A stretch of 46,685 nt of DNA from Tetragenococcus halophilus subsp. flandriensis (GTDB lineage: Bacteria; Bacillota; Bacilli; Lactobacillales; Enterococcaceae). Each line of letters begins with the position of its first letter. The first letter of the stretch is position 1. The DNA is taken from assembly GCF_030161475.1 (NCBI RefSeq), contig NZ_BSUG01000038.1, positions 1-46,685 of the forward strand, in the 5' to 3' direction. Made by a program: the position numbers and the translations under genes. Below the pieces are notes generated by a model. It was given only the letters and a program-made list of their open reading frames with translations, was not told the DNA's origin and searched no databases. Below, piece after piece: positions 7,526-14,834 of this stretch.

Positions 7526-7596
7526 GTACAATTGAAAGAGCTATTGAAAACCTAGGATATTCAGTTATTAGTTCAAAAGTAAAGGAAGGTGTATAA
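7522..7596 (+). pseudogene. C-terminal remnant of a third HMA metallochaperone
   Basis: Twenty-four codons followed by TAA encode S-T-I-E-R-A-I-E-N-L-G-Y and S-S-K-V-K, the same C-terminal helix and strand as the two intact HMA proteins. The metal-binding CxxC half is missing. It is joined directly, out of frame, to the ATPase fragment, which points to a single deletion running from inside the ATPase gene into the HMA gene. Confidence 0.85.
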
Positions 7597-7597
7597 A

Positions 7598-8149
7598 ATG
7601 ACAACAGCAAATGAAAGACAAGAAAAATTAGCTGCTGAAAAAGCATATAAAGAACACATTCATCATACCAAGATTAATGCTGTAGCTGTCACAGATCATA
7701 TACTTGCTAATATCCATACCTTACATGTAAAATTACATCAATATCATTGGTATGTAAAAGGCACAAATTTCTATTCATTGCATAGTGTTTTTGAGAATTT
7801 ATACAATGAGAATGAGACATGGTTTGATAAGATTGCAGAACGTTTACTAGCTTCAGGATTTAAGCCAGCTTCAACAACTACTGAATTTCAGGAATTTACA
7901 ATAATTTCTGAAGATCCGTCTGAAAAATATTATTCTGCTGAAGAAATGGTCATACAGTTAGTAGAAGATTTTAGGACTAATCGTGAATTTACCGTTCGTG
8001 CAATGCGTTTAGCACAAGAAGAAGCAGATGATGCATTAGAAGATTTACTAATTAGTTATAAAGATTACTTAGATATAAATATTTGGCAACTTCAAGCCTT
8101 TGTTAACAAGGATGCGTTAGAAGATGATGACTATATAGATAACGATTAA
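7598..8149 (+). CDS. dps: Dps-family ferritin-like protein, copy 2
   Basis: A 183-residue Dps protein with the same core as copy 1 (L-H-V-K-L-H-Q-Y-H-W-Y-V-K-G, then W-F-D-K-I-A-E-R-L-L-A-S-G) and a short acidic tail. The start is the ATG at 7598 with AGGAAGG about 8 nt upstream; a GTG at 7589 in frame is less likely. It directly follows the HMA remnant and lies 16 nt before a Crp/Fnr-type regulator, so the two probably form an operon. The codon choice is AT-richer than in copy 1, which suggests a separate origin. It should act in iron oxidation and storage and in peroxide protection. Confidence 0.93.
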   Translation: MTTANERQEKLAAEKAYKEHIHHTKINAVAVTDHILANIHTLHVKLHQYHWYVKGTNFYSLHSVFENLYNENETWFDKIAERLLASGFKPASTTTEFQEFTIISEDPSEKYYSAEEMVIQLVEDFRTNREFTVRAMRLAQEEADDALEDLLISYKDYLDINIWQLQAFVNKDALEDDDYIDND

Positions 8150-8165
8150 TTAGGAGGAAAGCTGT

Positions 8166-8858
8166 ATGGCACACCATCACCACCATAGTCATATAGATTG
8201 TATACGTTTAGTTCCGATTTTTAATCACCTAAATGAAGAACAAATGAGTTTAATTGCGCAATCAGCGCAAGAAGTACATTATGCAAAGAATGCGTTGTTA
8301 TTTGGAAATGGTGATAAAGATGACACACTTTATATTATAAATAATGGGCGTGTACGTGTTTATAACTTAAATGAATCTGGTCGTGAACAAACTGTACGCA
8401 TATTAAATCCTGGTGATTTTATGGGAGAAGTGGCTATTTTTCAAACTGAAAGTTACCATTCTAATTATGCTGAAGCAATATCAGAAGTGAGCATATGTAG
8501 AATTCATAAAAAGGATATGGATGACTATTTAGGCGCTTACCCAGAAATTATGAGAAGAATACTATCAGATGTTACGAAACGTTTACAGGTATCAGAAAAG
8601 CAAACGATGCAGGTTGGTATGGAGCAAGTAGAGTCTCGTATTATTGATTTTCTATCAGAATACGTTGAAGATGAAGAAAACCATACTTATGTGACTTTAC
8701 CAATGTCGAAAAAAGATCTAGCCTCGTACTTGGGTACAACCCCAGAAACAATAAGTCGTAAGTTCTCATCATTGGAAGAGAGAGGTTTAATTAAACAGCA
8801 TACTCAAAAATATGTTGAGATATTTGATTTAGATAAGTTATTATTTGCATCAAGTTAA
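8166..8858 (+). CDS. Crp/Fnr-family regulator with His-rich N-terminus (FLP-like)
   Basis: A 230-residue Crp/Fnr regulator. A cyclic-nucleotide-binding-like beta-barrel occupies about residues 15-125, a long dimer helix about 125-150, and a C-terminal winged helix with the recognition segment T-T-P-E-T-I-S-R-K-F near 195. It has cysteines at 12 and 111, nearly the spacing of the redox-active pair in lactobacillal FLP, and no Fnr-type iron-sulfur cluster of four N-terminal cysteines. The N-terminus starts M-A-H-H-H-H-H-S-H, a natural His cluster next to Cys12 that could bind a metal. AGGAGG precedes the ATG. Sharing an operon with dps, it probably controls an oxidative or metal stress response. 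Confidence 0.85.
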   Translation: MAHHHHHSHIDCIRLVPIFNHLNEEQMSLIAQSAQEVHYAKNALLFGNGDKDDTLYIINNGRVRVYNLNESGREQTVRILNPGDFMGEVAIFQTESYHSNYAEAISEVSICRIHKKDMDDYLGAYPEIMRRILSDVTKRLQVSEKQTMQVGMEQVESRIIDFLSEYVEDEENHTYVTLPMSKKDLASYLGTTPETISRKFSSLEERGLIKQHTQKYVEIFDLDKLLFASS

Positions 8859-8865
8859 GTTAAAT

Positions 8866-8914
8866 GGTTCTGTGTCAAATAGTATTGGTCACCAACACTA
8901 TTTATCATAGAACC
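8866..8914. repeat. Collapsed ISL3 ends: 49-bp palindrome
   Basis: The 28-bp left end (starting GGTTCTGTGTCAAATAGT) and right end (ending ACTATTTATCATAGAACC) of an ISL3-like element overlap at a central GGTCACC. Compare the intact ISL3 ends at 5520 and 7052. Either recombination deleted the interior or this is a minimal non-autonomous derivative. No 8-bp duplication flanks it. It might also act as a hairpin terminator for the regulator gene. Confidence 0.75.
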
Positions 8915-8980
8915 CAATTTTTTAGTACAATGATCCATGGTGATATCCTTTCTTGGTGTAGTTTTGTTTTAGAAGCCTAA

Positions 8981-9234
8981 AATGGTAATTATGATATTGA
9001 TTTTTGGGATTCTTTTCCAGCTGGAATGGACGAGTTAGCGAAAATTTTTAGAATGGTTGTCATGGGTGAAGATACCGTAAAAGGAATTGCAGTAACTATG
9101 GAAATATTGCGGATGCAGCGACTATAGCTAAAGAAGCCTTAGAGGCGTTCTGTGACTTACTACAAGAAGAAGGAAAAGGTTGCTTTAAAGATCCAGAAAA
9201 AATTGCAAAATCATTCAACGTGCAATTACCATAA
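8981..9234 (+). pseudogene. Unidentified broken coding fragment
   Basis: A degraded reading frame from N-G-N-Y-D-I-D-F-W-D-S to a TAA at 9232. One frameshift near 9100 is needed to link the first half (M-D-E-L-A-K-I-F-R-M) with the second (A-K-E-A-L-E-A-F-C-D-L-L). The restored product is a mostly helical segment of about 85 residues that looks like a C-terminal piece of a larger protein. I do not recognise the family. It abuts the dead IS110 transposase. Confidence 0.45.
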
Positions 9235-9235
9235 G

Positions 9236-9756
9236 TTATCGGTTAGGTAGACTTGCACAAGAATCCAGCAATGTCGTTCTAAGTGTTCTTGTACGTGAAA
9301 TTCGTGCGCTTGAAAAGAACATCAAAGACTTGGAAAAGCAATCAAGCAATTATTTGTCGGCATTCGAGAATATCAATATTTGCCCGGTGTTCCAGGTATT
9401 GGAAAGGTGTACTCCACTTAATTAATCGTTGAAATCGGTCAAATTGAACGATTGGAAAATCAAACAAAATTGGCAAAATATGCAGGCTTATATTCGAAAG
9501 TCAAACAATCTGGTAACTGTCAGTCATAAAATACACCTCTGACAAAACAAGGGAATCGCTATTTTGGATACTACTTAGTTAAAGCTACCAACTCTATAAA
9601 AAAGTATCTTCCTGAATATAAAGTTTTTTATCAAAGCAAATGTAAAGAGGTCCCAAATATAAACACAAACGAGCAATCGTCTTAAGTTACGCGTCTTGTG
9701 GATACGCTACTACGTAACCATCGACTCTACGCGTTGCCAAGGAGAGTAATAGGTAA
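9236..9756 (+). pseudogene. Degenerate IS110-family transposase (C-terminal part)
   Basis: With several stops and frameshifts the plus strand still encodes the family's C-terminal transposase_20 region: L-P-G-V-P-G-I-G-K-V-Y, E-I-G-Q-I-E-R, K-Y-A-G-L-Y, then K-Q-G-N-R-Y-F-G-Y-Y-L-V-K-A. The N-terminal DEDD catalytic half was not found upstream. IS110 elements have no clear inverted repeats, so the ends cannot be set. From 9757 to about 9940 the sequence holds no recognisable gene. Confidence 0.75.
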
Positions 9757-9949
9757 ATAACATTCTGTTATTGACGCAAACCTTTGAAATCCCCTGTAAA
9801 AAATTTGATTTTAGACGGAGCTAGTTAAGTGCGCTTCAAAACAGGTTACACAATAAAAATATTTTCAATCTTCAACTTGACTTATTACCATTAGATTTAT
9901 TGACAAGAGCCTTTAAAATATATCTATTTTCGGTTTTTTATATTCAACA

Positions 9950-9995
9950 AGAAAAGACAAGATTCTCGAAGTACTGGAAGATTCTCGTCTTTTCT
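9950..9995. terminator. Bidirectional hairpin downstream of the GntR remnant
   Basis: The arms AGAAAAGAC and GTCTTTTCT flank a further inner repeat (GATTCTCG and GATTCTCG as direct copies). T-rich sequence follows on both strands. It would terminate the minus-strand GntR gene. Confidence 0.6.
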
Positions 9996-10028
9996 TTCAT
10001 TTCATTGTTATTTAAGAGTTAGTTTGTT

Positions 10029-10697
10029 TTATTGAATATATCCTACTTTTTGCCCTATAAATCGTGTCCGAACATATTGTTCGGGTGCAAAATGGATCTC
10101 TGTATATTCAAATATTTGACCGTCATCTAAATAAGCCCAGTTTTGAGTTAGTCCAATACAGTTTTCTTGCTTTAAGGCCAAGTAATTTTTATCTAAATCA
10201 GTCGCCAAAATTACTCTATCGACTAAACGTGAGCCAATAATCTTATGATTTGTGACAGACTGAATGTATCGGTAAATTGATTCTTGTGCAATCTTCTTTG
10301 TCAATCTTGGTACTACCTCTGATTTGAAAAAGCTATCATCTATCATTACAGGTTTACCATTAATTAGACGCAAACGAATAACGTGATAACAAGTAGTTCC
10401 TATTTGAAACATTGATTTCGCTGCAAGTGTAGCATCAACAATTATTAAATCCAACGAAAGTACCTTAGTTTCGATGGATTTTGTTTGAATTTTTGATCCA
10501 CGCTCCATATTTCCAGAATCGATTAATAAATCCTCAACAGCTACCCTTTGTAAGACTACATTGGCACTACCGAGTTTACTGTAAACTAATCCTTCACTAT
10601 TTAGCTGACGAATTGCCTTTCGGATTGTATTTCGAGAAACATTATACCTAAATAATTCATAGTTTTTCTGAAAGCTATCTAAAACCTTACAGTGAAA
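10029..10697 (-). pseudogene. 5'-truncated GntR-family (HutC/UTRA type) regulator
   Basis: The open frame continues upstream of the first ATG (10508) to about 10697. It adds a winged-helix segment (Y-N-V-S-R-N-T-I-R-K-A-I-R-Q-L) that reads in frame into the UTRA effector domain (residues such as R-L-R-L-I-N-G-K-P-V and the terminal F-E-Y-T-E-I-H-F). An in-frame TAA just upstream and sequence next to the ISLre2 end remove the first 20-30 residues of the DNA-binding domain. The likely cause is the IS insertion or an associated deletion. Its target and effector (in this family usually a sugar phosphate or amino acid derivative) cannot be told. Confidence 0.75.
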
Positions 10698-10727
10698 CCA
10701 TTATTTCACATATTTTACAACACCCTA

Positions 10728-12360
10728 AGTGTAAAATTTATTGAGGTATCCTCTAGACGAATAAAAAAGAAACCGTTACTCTATTCATTGGGCTAACAGG
10801 CACTAATGAACAAAGGCGGTTTCTTATGGATTCTATTGTAACAGATTTAGTGGAAGTAATGAAGAAGGAAACGAATTTTTTAGCAAGAGAAAGAGCCATG
10901 ATGATCTTTTTTACGCAACTTATAGCGACCATTACCCAACTAGCTTTTCAAACGCTTGATGAAGAAATTTGTGCGCAATGTAAGAAAGAAGGCTTTCGCG
11001 TCGATCGCAAGAGCGAGAGAACCATCACTTTTTTGTTTGGTCCCGTGACCTATGTTCGTCGACGAATGAAAAATCAAGCCAATGACATTCGTTACCCCTT
11101 AGATGAATTTCTAGGGATTCGAAAAGGTCTTCGTTATAGTTCGCTCGTCCTGCGAAACGTGGCTCAATTAGGCAGTAACATGGTCTATCGTCATGTTTCT
11201 CAAGCGATCGACTGTTTAACTTCTTGGCAGATGAGTCATCAAAATGTGCAACAATTGGTGGTTAAAACGGGCGAATTCATCCAAGACAGGAGCACGCATG
11301 AAAGTCGTTACGACGGCGTGATCACCAAGAAAAAAGTGCCTTATTTATATCTGGAAGGAGACGGCGTAAAGATCAACGGGCAGAAGAAACAATCCCTTGA
11401 AGTTCACCGTTTTCAAGTGTGTGAAGGCAGCCAGAAAGTCGGCAATCGCTCGGAAATGATCGCCCCGCACTTTGTGAGTCATCTGAATCGGCAAAAAGCA
11501 TACAAAGAAATGATGGCCTATCTTCAAGCCTATTATGATTTAAGTCATACCGTGGTCATTTCCAATAGTGACGGCGGTTCGGGTTATGAAAAAGCGGTGT
11601 TTGATGAACTGGCTTTAGGTTGTTTGCGTCATGAACACTTCCGTGATCGATACCATGTCCATCGGAAAATCAAGGAACGAATGGCTTTTGTTCCCCAGCT
11701 CCAATATCGAATGATACGAGCGATTGAACATTATAATTGGCAAGCAGTCCAGCTGGTTTTAGATACTTCGGAAAGCTTGATTGAAGAAAAGGAAGCCGAG
11801 GCTTTAGAACATTTACGTTTACTGCATCACTATCTTCAAAGAAGTTGGCCTTATTTAAAATCATTGAAAGCACGAGGAATCAAGGATCCTAAAGCTTGTA
11901 TTGGTACGATCGAAAGTACCCATCGAAAAATCACCTATCGCATGAAGCGCCAAGGTCGTTTGTGGACAAAAACGGGGGCGCAAGCCATGATTCGTGTCAT
12001 TGATAGTTTAAGAAACCAAGAATTTGAAGGTTGGTTGAATCAATATGAAGCCCTTCCGAATGATGTGGTTGCCCAGGAAAAGCGTTGGCAAGCTATGAAA
12101 CGTTGGGTACAGAAAAAGCCTCGTTTCCAAGCCCATGAAGGTGCATTTAAAGGACAGATTGGCGAAGGAAAAGCGAAAAGTGCGCCTTTAGCCAATTCGC
12201 CAAAGGACTGAATCAATTAATAATGACCCCGAATGTTCTCTAATAAAAACTTGTTTTTGTTAGAGAGGATGAGGGCAAACCGAACGAAAGTGAGGTTGAA
12301 AAATAACTTTGTGTCTGCCCAAAAGACGGTTTTTTTATTCAACCTCAATAAACTTGACAC
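10728..12360 (+). mobile_element. ISLre2-family insertion sequence
   Basis: About 1.63 kb bounded by imperfect inverted repeats: GTGTAAAATTTATTGAGGT starting at 10728 and, on the other strand from 12360, GTGTCAAGTTTATTGAGGT (17 of 19 match). It contains one intact transposase. I see no clear target duplication (ACACCCTAA against ATACCAAAA is only partial), so the ends may be off by a few bases or one flank was rearranged. Confidence 0.8.
10826..12211 (+). CDS. ISLre2-family transposase (UPF0236)
   Basis: A 461-residue protein with the UPF0236/ISLre2 hallmarks: an N-terminal helical part, the T-F-L-F-G-P-V-T-Y-V-R-R-R strand region, Y-L-E-G-D-G-V (first catalytic Asp region), N-S-D-G-G-S-G-Y (second) and a C-terminal T-I-E-S-T-H-R-K-I-T-Y-R-M-K (Glu). 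The length is normal and no stops interrupt it. AAAGGCGG lies upstream of the ATG at 10826. It fills the IS element. Confidence 0.93.
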   Translation: MDSIVTDLVEVMKKETNFLARERAMMIFFTQLIATITQLAFQTLDEEICAQCKKEGFRVDRKSERTITFLFGPVTYVRRRMKNQANDIRYPLDEFLGIRKGLRYSSLVLRNVAQLGSNMVYRHVSQAIDCLTSWQMSHQNVQQLVVKTGEFIQDRSTHESRYDGVITKKKVPYLYLEGDGVKINGQKKQSLEVHRFQVCEGSQKVGNRSEMIAPHFVSHLNRQKAYKEMMAYLQAYYDLSHTVVISNSDGGSGYEKAVFDELALGCLRHEHFRDRYHVHRKIKERMAFVPQLQYRMIRAIEHYNWQAVQLVLDTSESLIEEKEAEALEHLRLLHHYLQRSWPYLKSLKARGIKDPKACIGTIESTHRKITYRMKRQGRLWTKTGAQAMIRVIDSLRNQEFEGWLNQYEALPNDVVAQEKRWQAMKRWVQKKPRFQAHEGAFKGQIGEGKAKSAPLANSPKD

Positions 12361-12403
12361 ATACCAAAAATGACAAGCATGTTTATATTTTCGAATAGTA
12401 TGC

Positions 12404-12488
12404 TATAATGAAGTTGAGAAACGAGAAAATGTTTGTTGCAAGACAGTACAAAGGCCAGCTCCTATTCATCATAGGGCTGGTTTTTTTG
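12404..12488 (+). ncRNA. Orphan RNA II-like antitoxin RNA, copy 1
   Basis: An extended -10 promoter (ATGCTATAAT, TATAAT at 12404-12409) is followed by about 70 nt ending in a terminator with arms CCAGCTCCTAT and ATAGGGCTGG plus seven T. Layout and promoter match the antitoxin RNAs at 13347 and 26936 (ATGCTATA, a GAAA-GAGA block, a 3' stem with CCT/AGG around the loop). No Fst-like toxin gene was found on the opposite strand downstream. It sits just outside the right end of the ISLre2 element. Confidence 0.55.
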
Positions 12489-12592
12489 ATATTATAGTGT
12501 TTTTGTTTGAGAAGAACGCTTAAATATATCGTTATAGTGTGATTATTTATACTACATGATAACAGGAGAAAGTTTTTATTGTTTATTTTCTT

Positions 12593-12624
12593 TTGACGAA
12601 AGATCTATATTACCTTAAATATAG
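12593..12624 (+). promoter_or_regulatory. mazEF promoter with overlapping inverted repeat
   Basis: TTGACG (12593-12598), a 17-nt spacer and TAAATA (12616-12621) form a promoter. The inverted repeat CTATATT and AATATAG (12605-12611, 12618-12624) overlaps the -10 and is a natural operator for autorepression by the MazEF complex. The rest of 12490-12660 holds nothing else I can name. Confidence 0.6.
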
Positions 12625-12745
12625 GAAAAAGAATAATGTAACAGAATTTAGCGCTTCATGCTAGGAAATGGGTGAACTCACAAGTTTGGTCACGCTTGAT
12701 TATTTTGGTGTTACCATGTATAATCAAATTAGAGAGGTGATTTCT

Positions 12746-12982
12746 ATGCTAAAGACAAAAACAAGGGCACAAGGTAGATCTATCGTGGTTACTTTACCAG
12801 CTGAGGATGGGGCAACAGTTTTTCCTGGGAAAGAATATCTTGTTTCATACGGAAATGATGGAACTATTGTTTTGATACCTAAAATTGAAGATCCGTTTGC
12901 TAATGTTACAGAAGGAGCTTTTTACGAATCGGATGTATGGGAAGATATGCCAGCAGTTGGTAAAGAGGTGCTGGATGACTAA
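12746..12982 (+). CDS. mazE: MazE/PemI-type antitoxin
   Basis: A 78-residue antitoxin. The start is the ATG at 12746, preceded by AGAGGTGAT; an upstream ATG at 12668 in frame lacks a ribosome site. The N-terminal half (T-K-T-R-A-Q-G-R-S-I-V-V-T-L-P) is a swapped-hairpin AbrB-like DNA-binding region, and the acidic C-terminal half (D-V-W-E-D-M-P) would wrap the toxin. It neutralises the downstream MazF and represses the operon. Its stop overlaps the toxin start by 8 nt, the usual translational coupling. Confidence 0.85.
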   Translation: MLKTKTRAQGRSIVVTLPAEDGATVFPGKEYLVSYGNDGTIVLIPKIEDPFANVTEGAFYESDVWEDMPAVGKEVLDD

Positions 12983-13310
12983 TCACTATACACCAGAAAA
13001 AGGAGACATAGTGTGGATCGACTTTGATCCTTCAACTGGAATGGAAATTCAAAAGCGACGGCCAGCTCTGGTAATTTCGCGCGGAAATTTTAATACGGCG
13101 ACAAAATTTGCGGTGGTATGTCCTATTACATCCACTGAAATAGATTTACCAACTAGATATAGTCTTTCAGAAAATTATAAAACAAAAGGACAAATAGTCA
13201 TCCATCAAATGAAATCTTTAGATTTCAATAAACGCAAAATTGACTTTATTGAGAAAATGAACCCTGTGGACTTGAAGAAAATAGAACAGATCATTGAGTT
13301 CATTATTTGA
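12975..13310 (+). CDS. mazF: MazF/PemK-type endoribonuclease toxin
   Basis: A 111-residue toxin starting at the ATG at 12975 inside the last codons of mazE. It shows the family order: G-D-I-V-W-I-D-F-D-P-S-T-G near the start, K-R-R-P-A-L-V-I-S, V-V-C-P-I-T-S-T, and a Q-I-V-I-H-Q-M-K-S-L-D segment. These form the SH3-like barrel and RNA-binding groove with the conserved Arg and the Ser/Thr. It is a ribosome-independent mRNA interferase held inactive by MazE. It appears intact. The pair sits between two orphan antitoxin RNAs, so this small area concentrates toxin-antitoxin elements. Confidence 0.92.
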   Translation: MTNHYTPEKGDIVWIDFDPSTGMEIQKRRPALVISRGNFNTATKFAVVCPITSTEIDLPTRYSLSENYKTKGQIVIHQMKSLDFNKRKIDFIEKMNPVDLKKIEQIIEFII

Positions 13311-13346
13311 TAATTGCAATTAAAATTTTTTATTTTAATTACATGC

Positions 13347-13425
13347 TATACTTAATATGCGAAATAAGACTAATGTACAGCTGAGCCACCAGAAAATCAC
13401 CCTGTTGTCGTAGGGTGATTTTTCT
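13347..13425 (+). ncRNA. Orphan RNA II-like antitoxin RNA, copy 2
   Basis: The promoter ATGCTATACT (-10 TATACT, 13347-13352) is followed by AATAAGAC, then CAGCTGAGCCACC, then a terminator AATCACCCT/AGGGTGATT with a T-rich tail. These correspond one to one to the AATGAGAC and CAACTGAGTCACC blocks of the RNA at 26936-27014. The two base changes in the second block mean it would pair best with a different toxin mRNA. No toxin frame is left in 13425-13580, where the paralogous locus has one. Confidence 0.65.
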
Positions 13426-13583
13426 TTTCGCTTTACAAAAGAAGTAGTTAAAACAAAAAATGTTTTATACTGAACATGTTGTGTGTTGCTGTAATATTTT
13501 TTGAAGGTAATAAAAGCGAGGGAAAAGTACCCTACCCTTATTAAGACAGATTGATTTTATACTGGATAATGAAAGGAGAAAAA

Positions 13584-14135
13584 ATGATAGATAAAACAAT
13601 TCCTTATGTTAAATTTCAAATGGAAAGAAACACTTCCAAAAAATTACCAGATAGACAATTACTGGTAGGTTATCAATTTAGCTTTTATACTCCTGGGGAT
13701 GAAAGAGATTGGCAAGCTATAGAAACTTCTGTGGGAGAGTTTGATAACTTGTCAGAAGCCCAAGGGTATTTCCAAAAGAATTTTGTGCCTTATCCAGACG
13801 AATTGGAAAAACGAATGACTTTTGTCACCGATCCATCAGGTAAAAAAGTTGCTACATGTACAGCTTGGTGGGCAAAAGAAGGAGGCCCTCAGTTCCATTG
13901 GTTGGCTGTTATGCGGGAAGCACAAAGGAAAGGGATAGCTACTTTTCTGACAGTAAAGGTCACTGCACTTTTAGAAGAATTATATCCTGATCAACCTGCA
14001 ATGCTGCATACTCAAACGTGGAATTATCCTGCGATTACAATATACCAAAAGTTAGGTTACACATTTGTTTCTGGTACGAAAGATTTCGAAAAAGGAATGA
14101 GTATTTTAAAAGATATTGTAAGAAGAGAGGATTAA
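13584..14135 (+). CDS. GNAT-family N-acetyltransferase, copy 1
   Basis: A 183-residue GNAT protein. The ATG at 13584 is chosen because GAAAGGAG precedes it and because the paralogue at 27774 starts identically with M-I-D-K-T-I-P-Y-V. It shows the central strands A-T-C-T-A-W-W, the W-L-A-V-M strand leading to the acetyl-CoA pyrophosphate loop (R-E-A-Q-R-K-G-I-A) and a C-terminal Y-Q-K-L-G-Y. The second copy has the more usual P-E-A-Q-R-Q-G-I-A, so this copy has diverged at the cofactor loop. The substrate is unknown. It follows an orphan antitoxin RNA, as copy 2 follows the full type I locus, which implies a duplicated segment. Confidence 0.85.
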   Translation: MIDKTIPYVKFQMERNTSKKLPDRQLLVGYQFSFYTPGDERDWQAIETSVGEFDNLSEAQGYFQKNFVPYPDELEKRMTFVTDPSGKKVATCTAWWAKEGGPQFHWLAVMREAQRKGIATFLTVKVTALLEELYPDQPAMLHTQTWNYPAITIYQKLGYTFVSGTKDFEKGMSILKDIVRRED

Positions 14136-14184
14136 ATTGAACGCTATTAATTGGGGAGTATATTGCTACGATAGCTCATGTTAA

Positions 14185-14567
14185 AAAGGTTATTCTTTTA
14201 TCTTGGATGGTACATTTGCTATTGATAAGTCTTTAGAAAATGTCAAAAGAGCAGTGAAAAGAGATTATGATACCTCAACTTATTATGTTTATCAAAACCT
14301 ATTCATAGCTAGGGCGTTTACACAGTTAAGACAACAAACAGAAGGAAGGTATGTACCTAAAGCGAAACTTATAAAGTCTTACTTTAATTCTAGGAAAAAT
14401 GTTAAAAAAGTAATGAAACCTTTGAAGACGAAGTAGGTATTGTAGTTGTACTAAAAGTCTTTCAAAATGCTATTTCAGAAGTTGTTGAAGGTGTGGAAAA
14501 TATTGATTTAATTATTTCTGATCACTTTTCTTTTGAAGAAGTGGAAGTAAAACTAGATGGTAAGTAA
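14185..14567 (+). pseudogene. Remnant of a zeta-toxin-like ATP-binding protein
   Basis: The frame G-Y-S-F-I-L-D-G-T-F-A continues through Y-V-Y-Q-N and E-G-R-Y-V-P-K to a stop at 14434. The continuation (D-E-V-G-I-V-V-V-L-K, then I-I-S-D-H-F-S-F-E-E-V-E-V) is one frame away and ends at a TAA at 14565. The D-G-T-F and V-P-K features resemble the core of zeta-toxin-like P-loop kinases. The N-terminal P-loop is absent and a stop lies just before the fragment, so it is dead. Family assignment is moderate. Confidence 0.5.
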
Positions 14568-14708
14568 AGAAGAAGCTCAAAGAACCTTAAACAAAACTAT
14601 ACTCAATTTTCAAAAAACGCTTCTCGCAAGGAATTTCGAACGGTGTTGAAATATGTTGCAGAAGAATCAAACCGAAAGCAGCGTAAAAGCGTTGGCTTGG
14701 ATAAATAG
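14557..14708 (+). pseudogene. Frameshifted small protein following the zeta-like remnant
   Basis: An ATG at 14557 overlaps the stop of the preceding frame and opens M-V-S-K-E-E-A-Q-R-T-L-N-K. A frameshift near 14625 joins this to F-R-T-V-L-K-Y-V-A-E-E-S-N-R-K-Q-R and a TAG at 14706. The restored product would be a helical, basic protein of about 50 residues. Its overlap with the zeta-like gene suggests it was the partner of a two-gene unit. I do not recognise a family. Confidence 0.4.
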
Positions 14709-14712
14709 TTTT

Positions 14713-14783
14713 TTCTTTATATTTTGTCCAAAAAATAGTGTCATTACTAATTTTTTAGCAACAACACTAAATATTATAAGAAC
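14713..14783. repeat. Degenerate palindrome resembling paired ISL3 ends
   Basis: The left part contains AAAATAGTGTCATTACTAA. The complement of the right part reads GTTCTTATAATATTTAGTG followed by TTGTTGCTAA. Both resemble ISL3 ends (GGTTCT, AATAGTGTTGGT) seen at 5520 and 8866, but with many changes. It may be an older collapsed element. It could also serve as a terminator between the convergent genes. Confidence 0.4.
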
Positions 14784-14834
14784 GAATTTTATCTATCCTT
14801 TAACCCCTTGTTTGTTGAAATTGAACAAAGAAGT

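Noticed and set aside
7522-7596. The HMA C-terminal fragment as a small peptide gene
   Set aside because: It starts only at a TTG formed by the deletion join, lacks a ribosome site and lacks the metal-binding half.
12105-12340. A second small gene behind the ISLre2 transposase
   Set aside because: Short frames here have no starts with ribosome sites; the stretch is IS end sequence with a hairpin.
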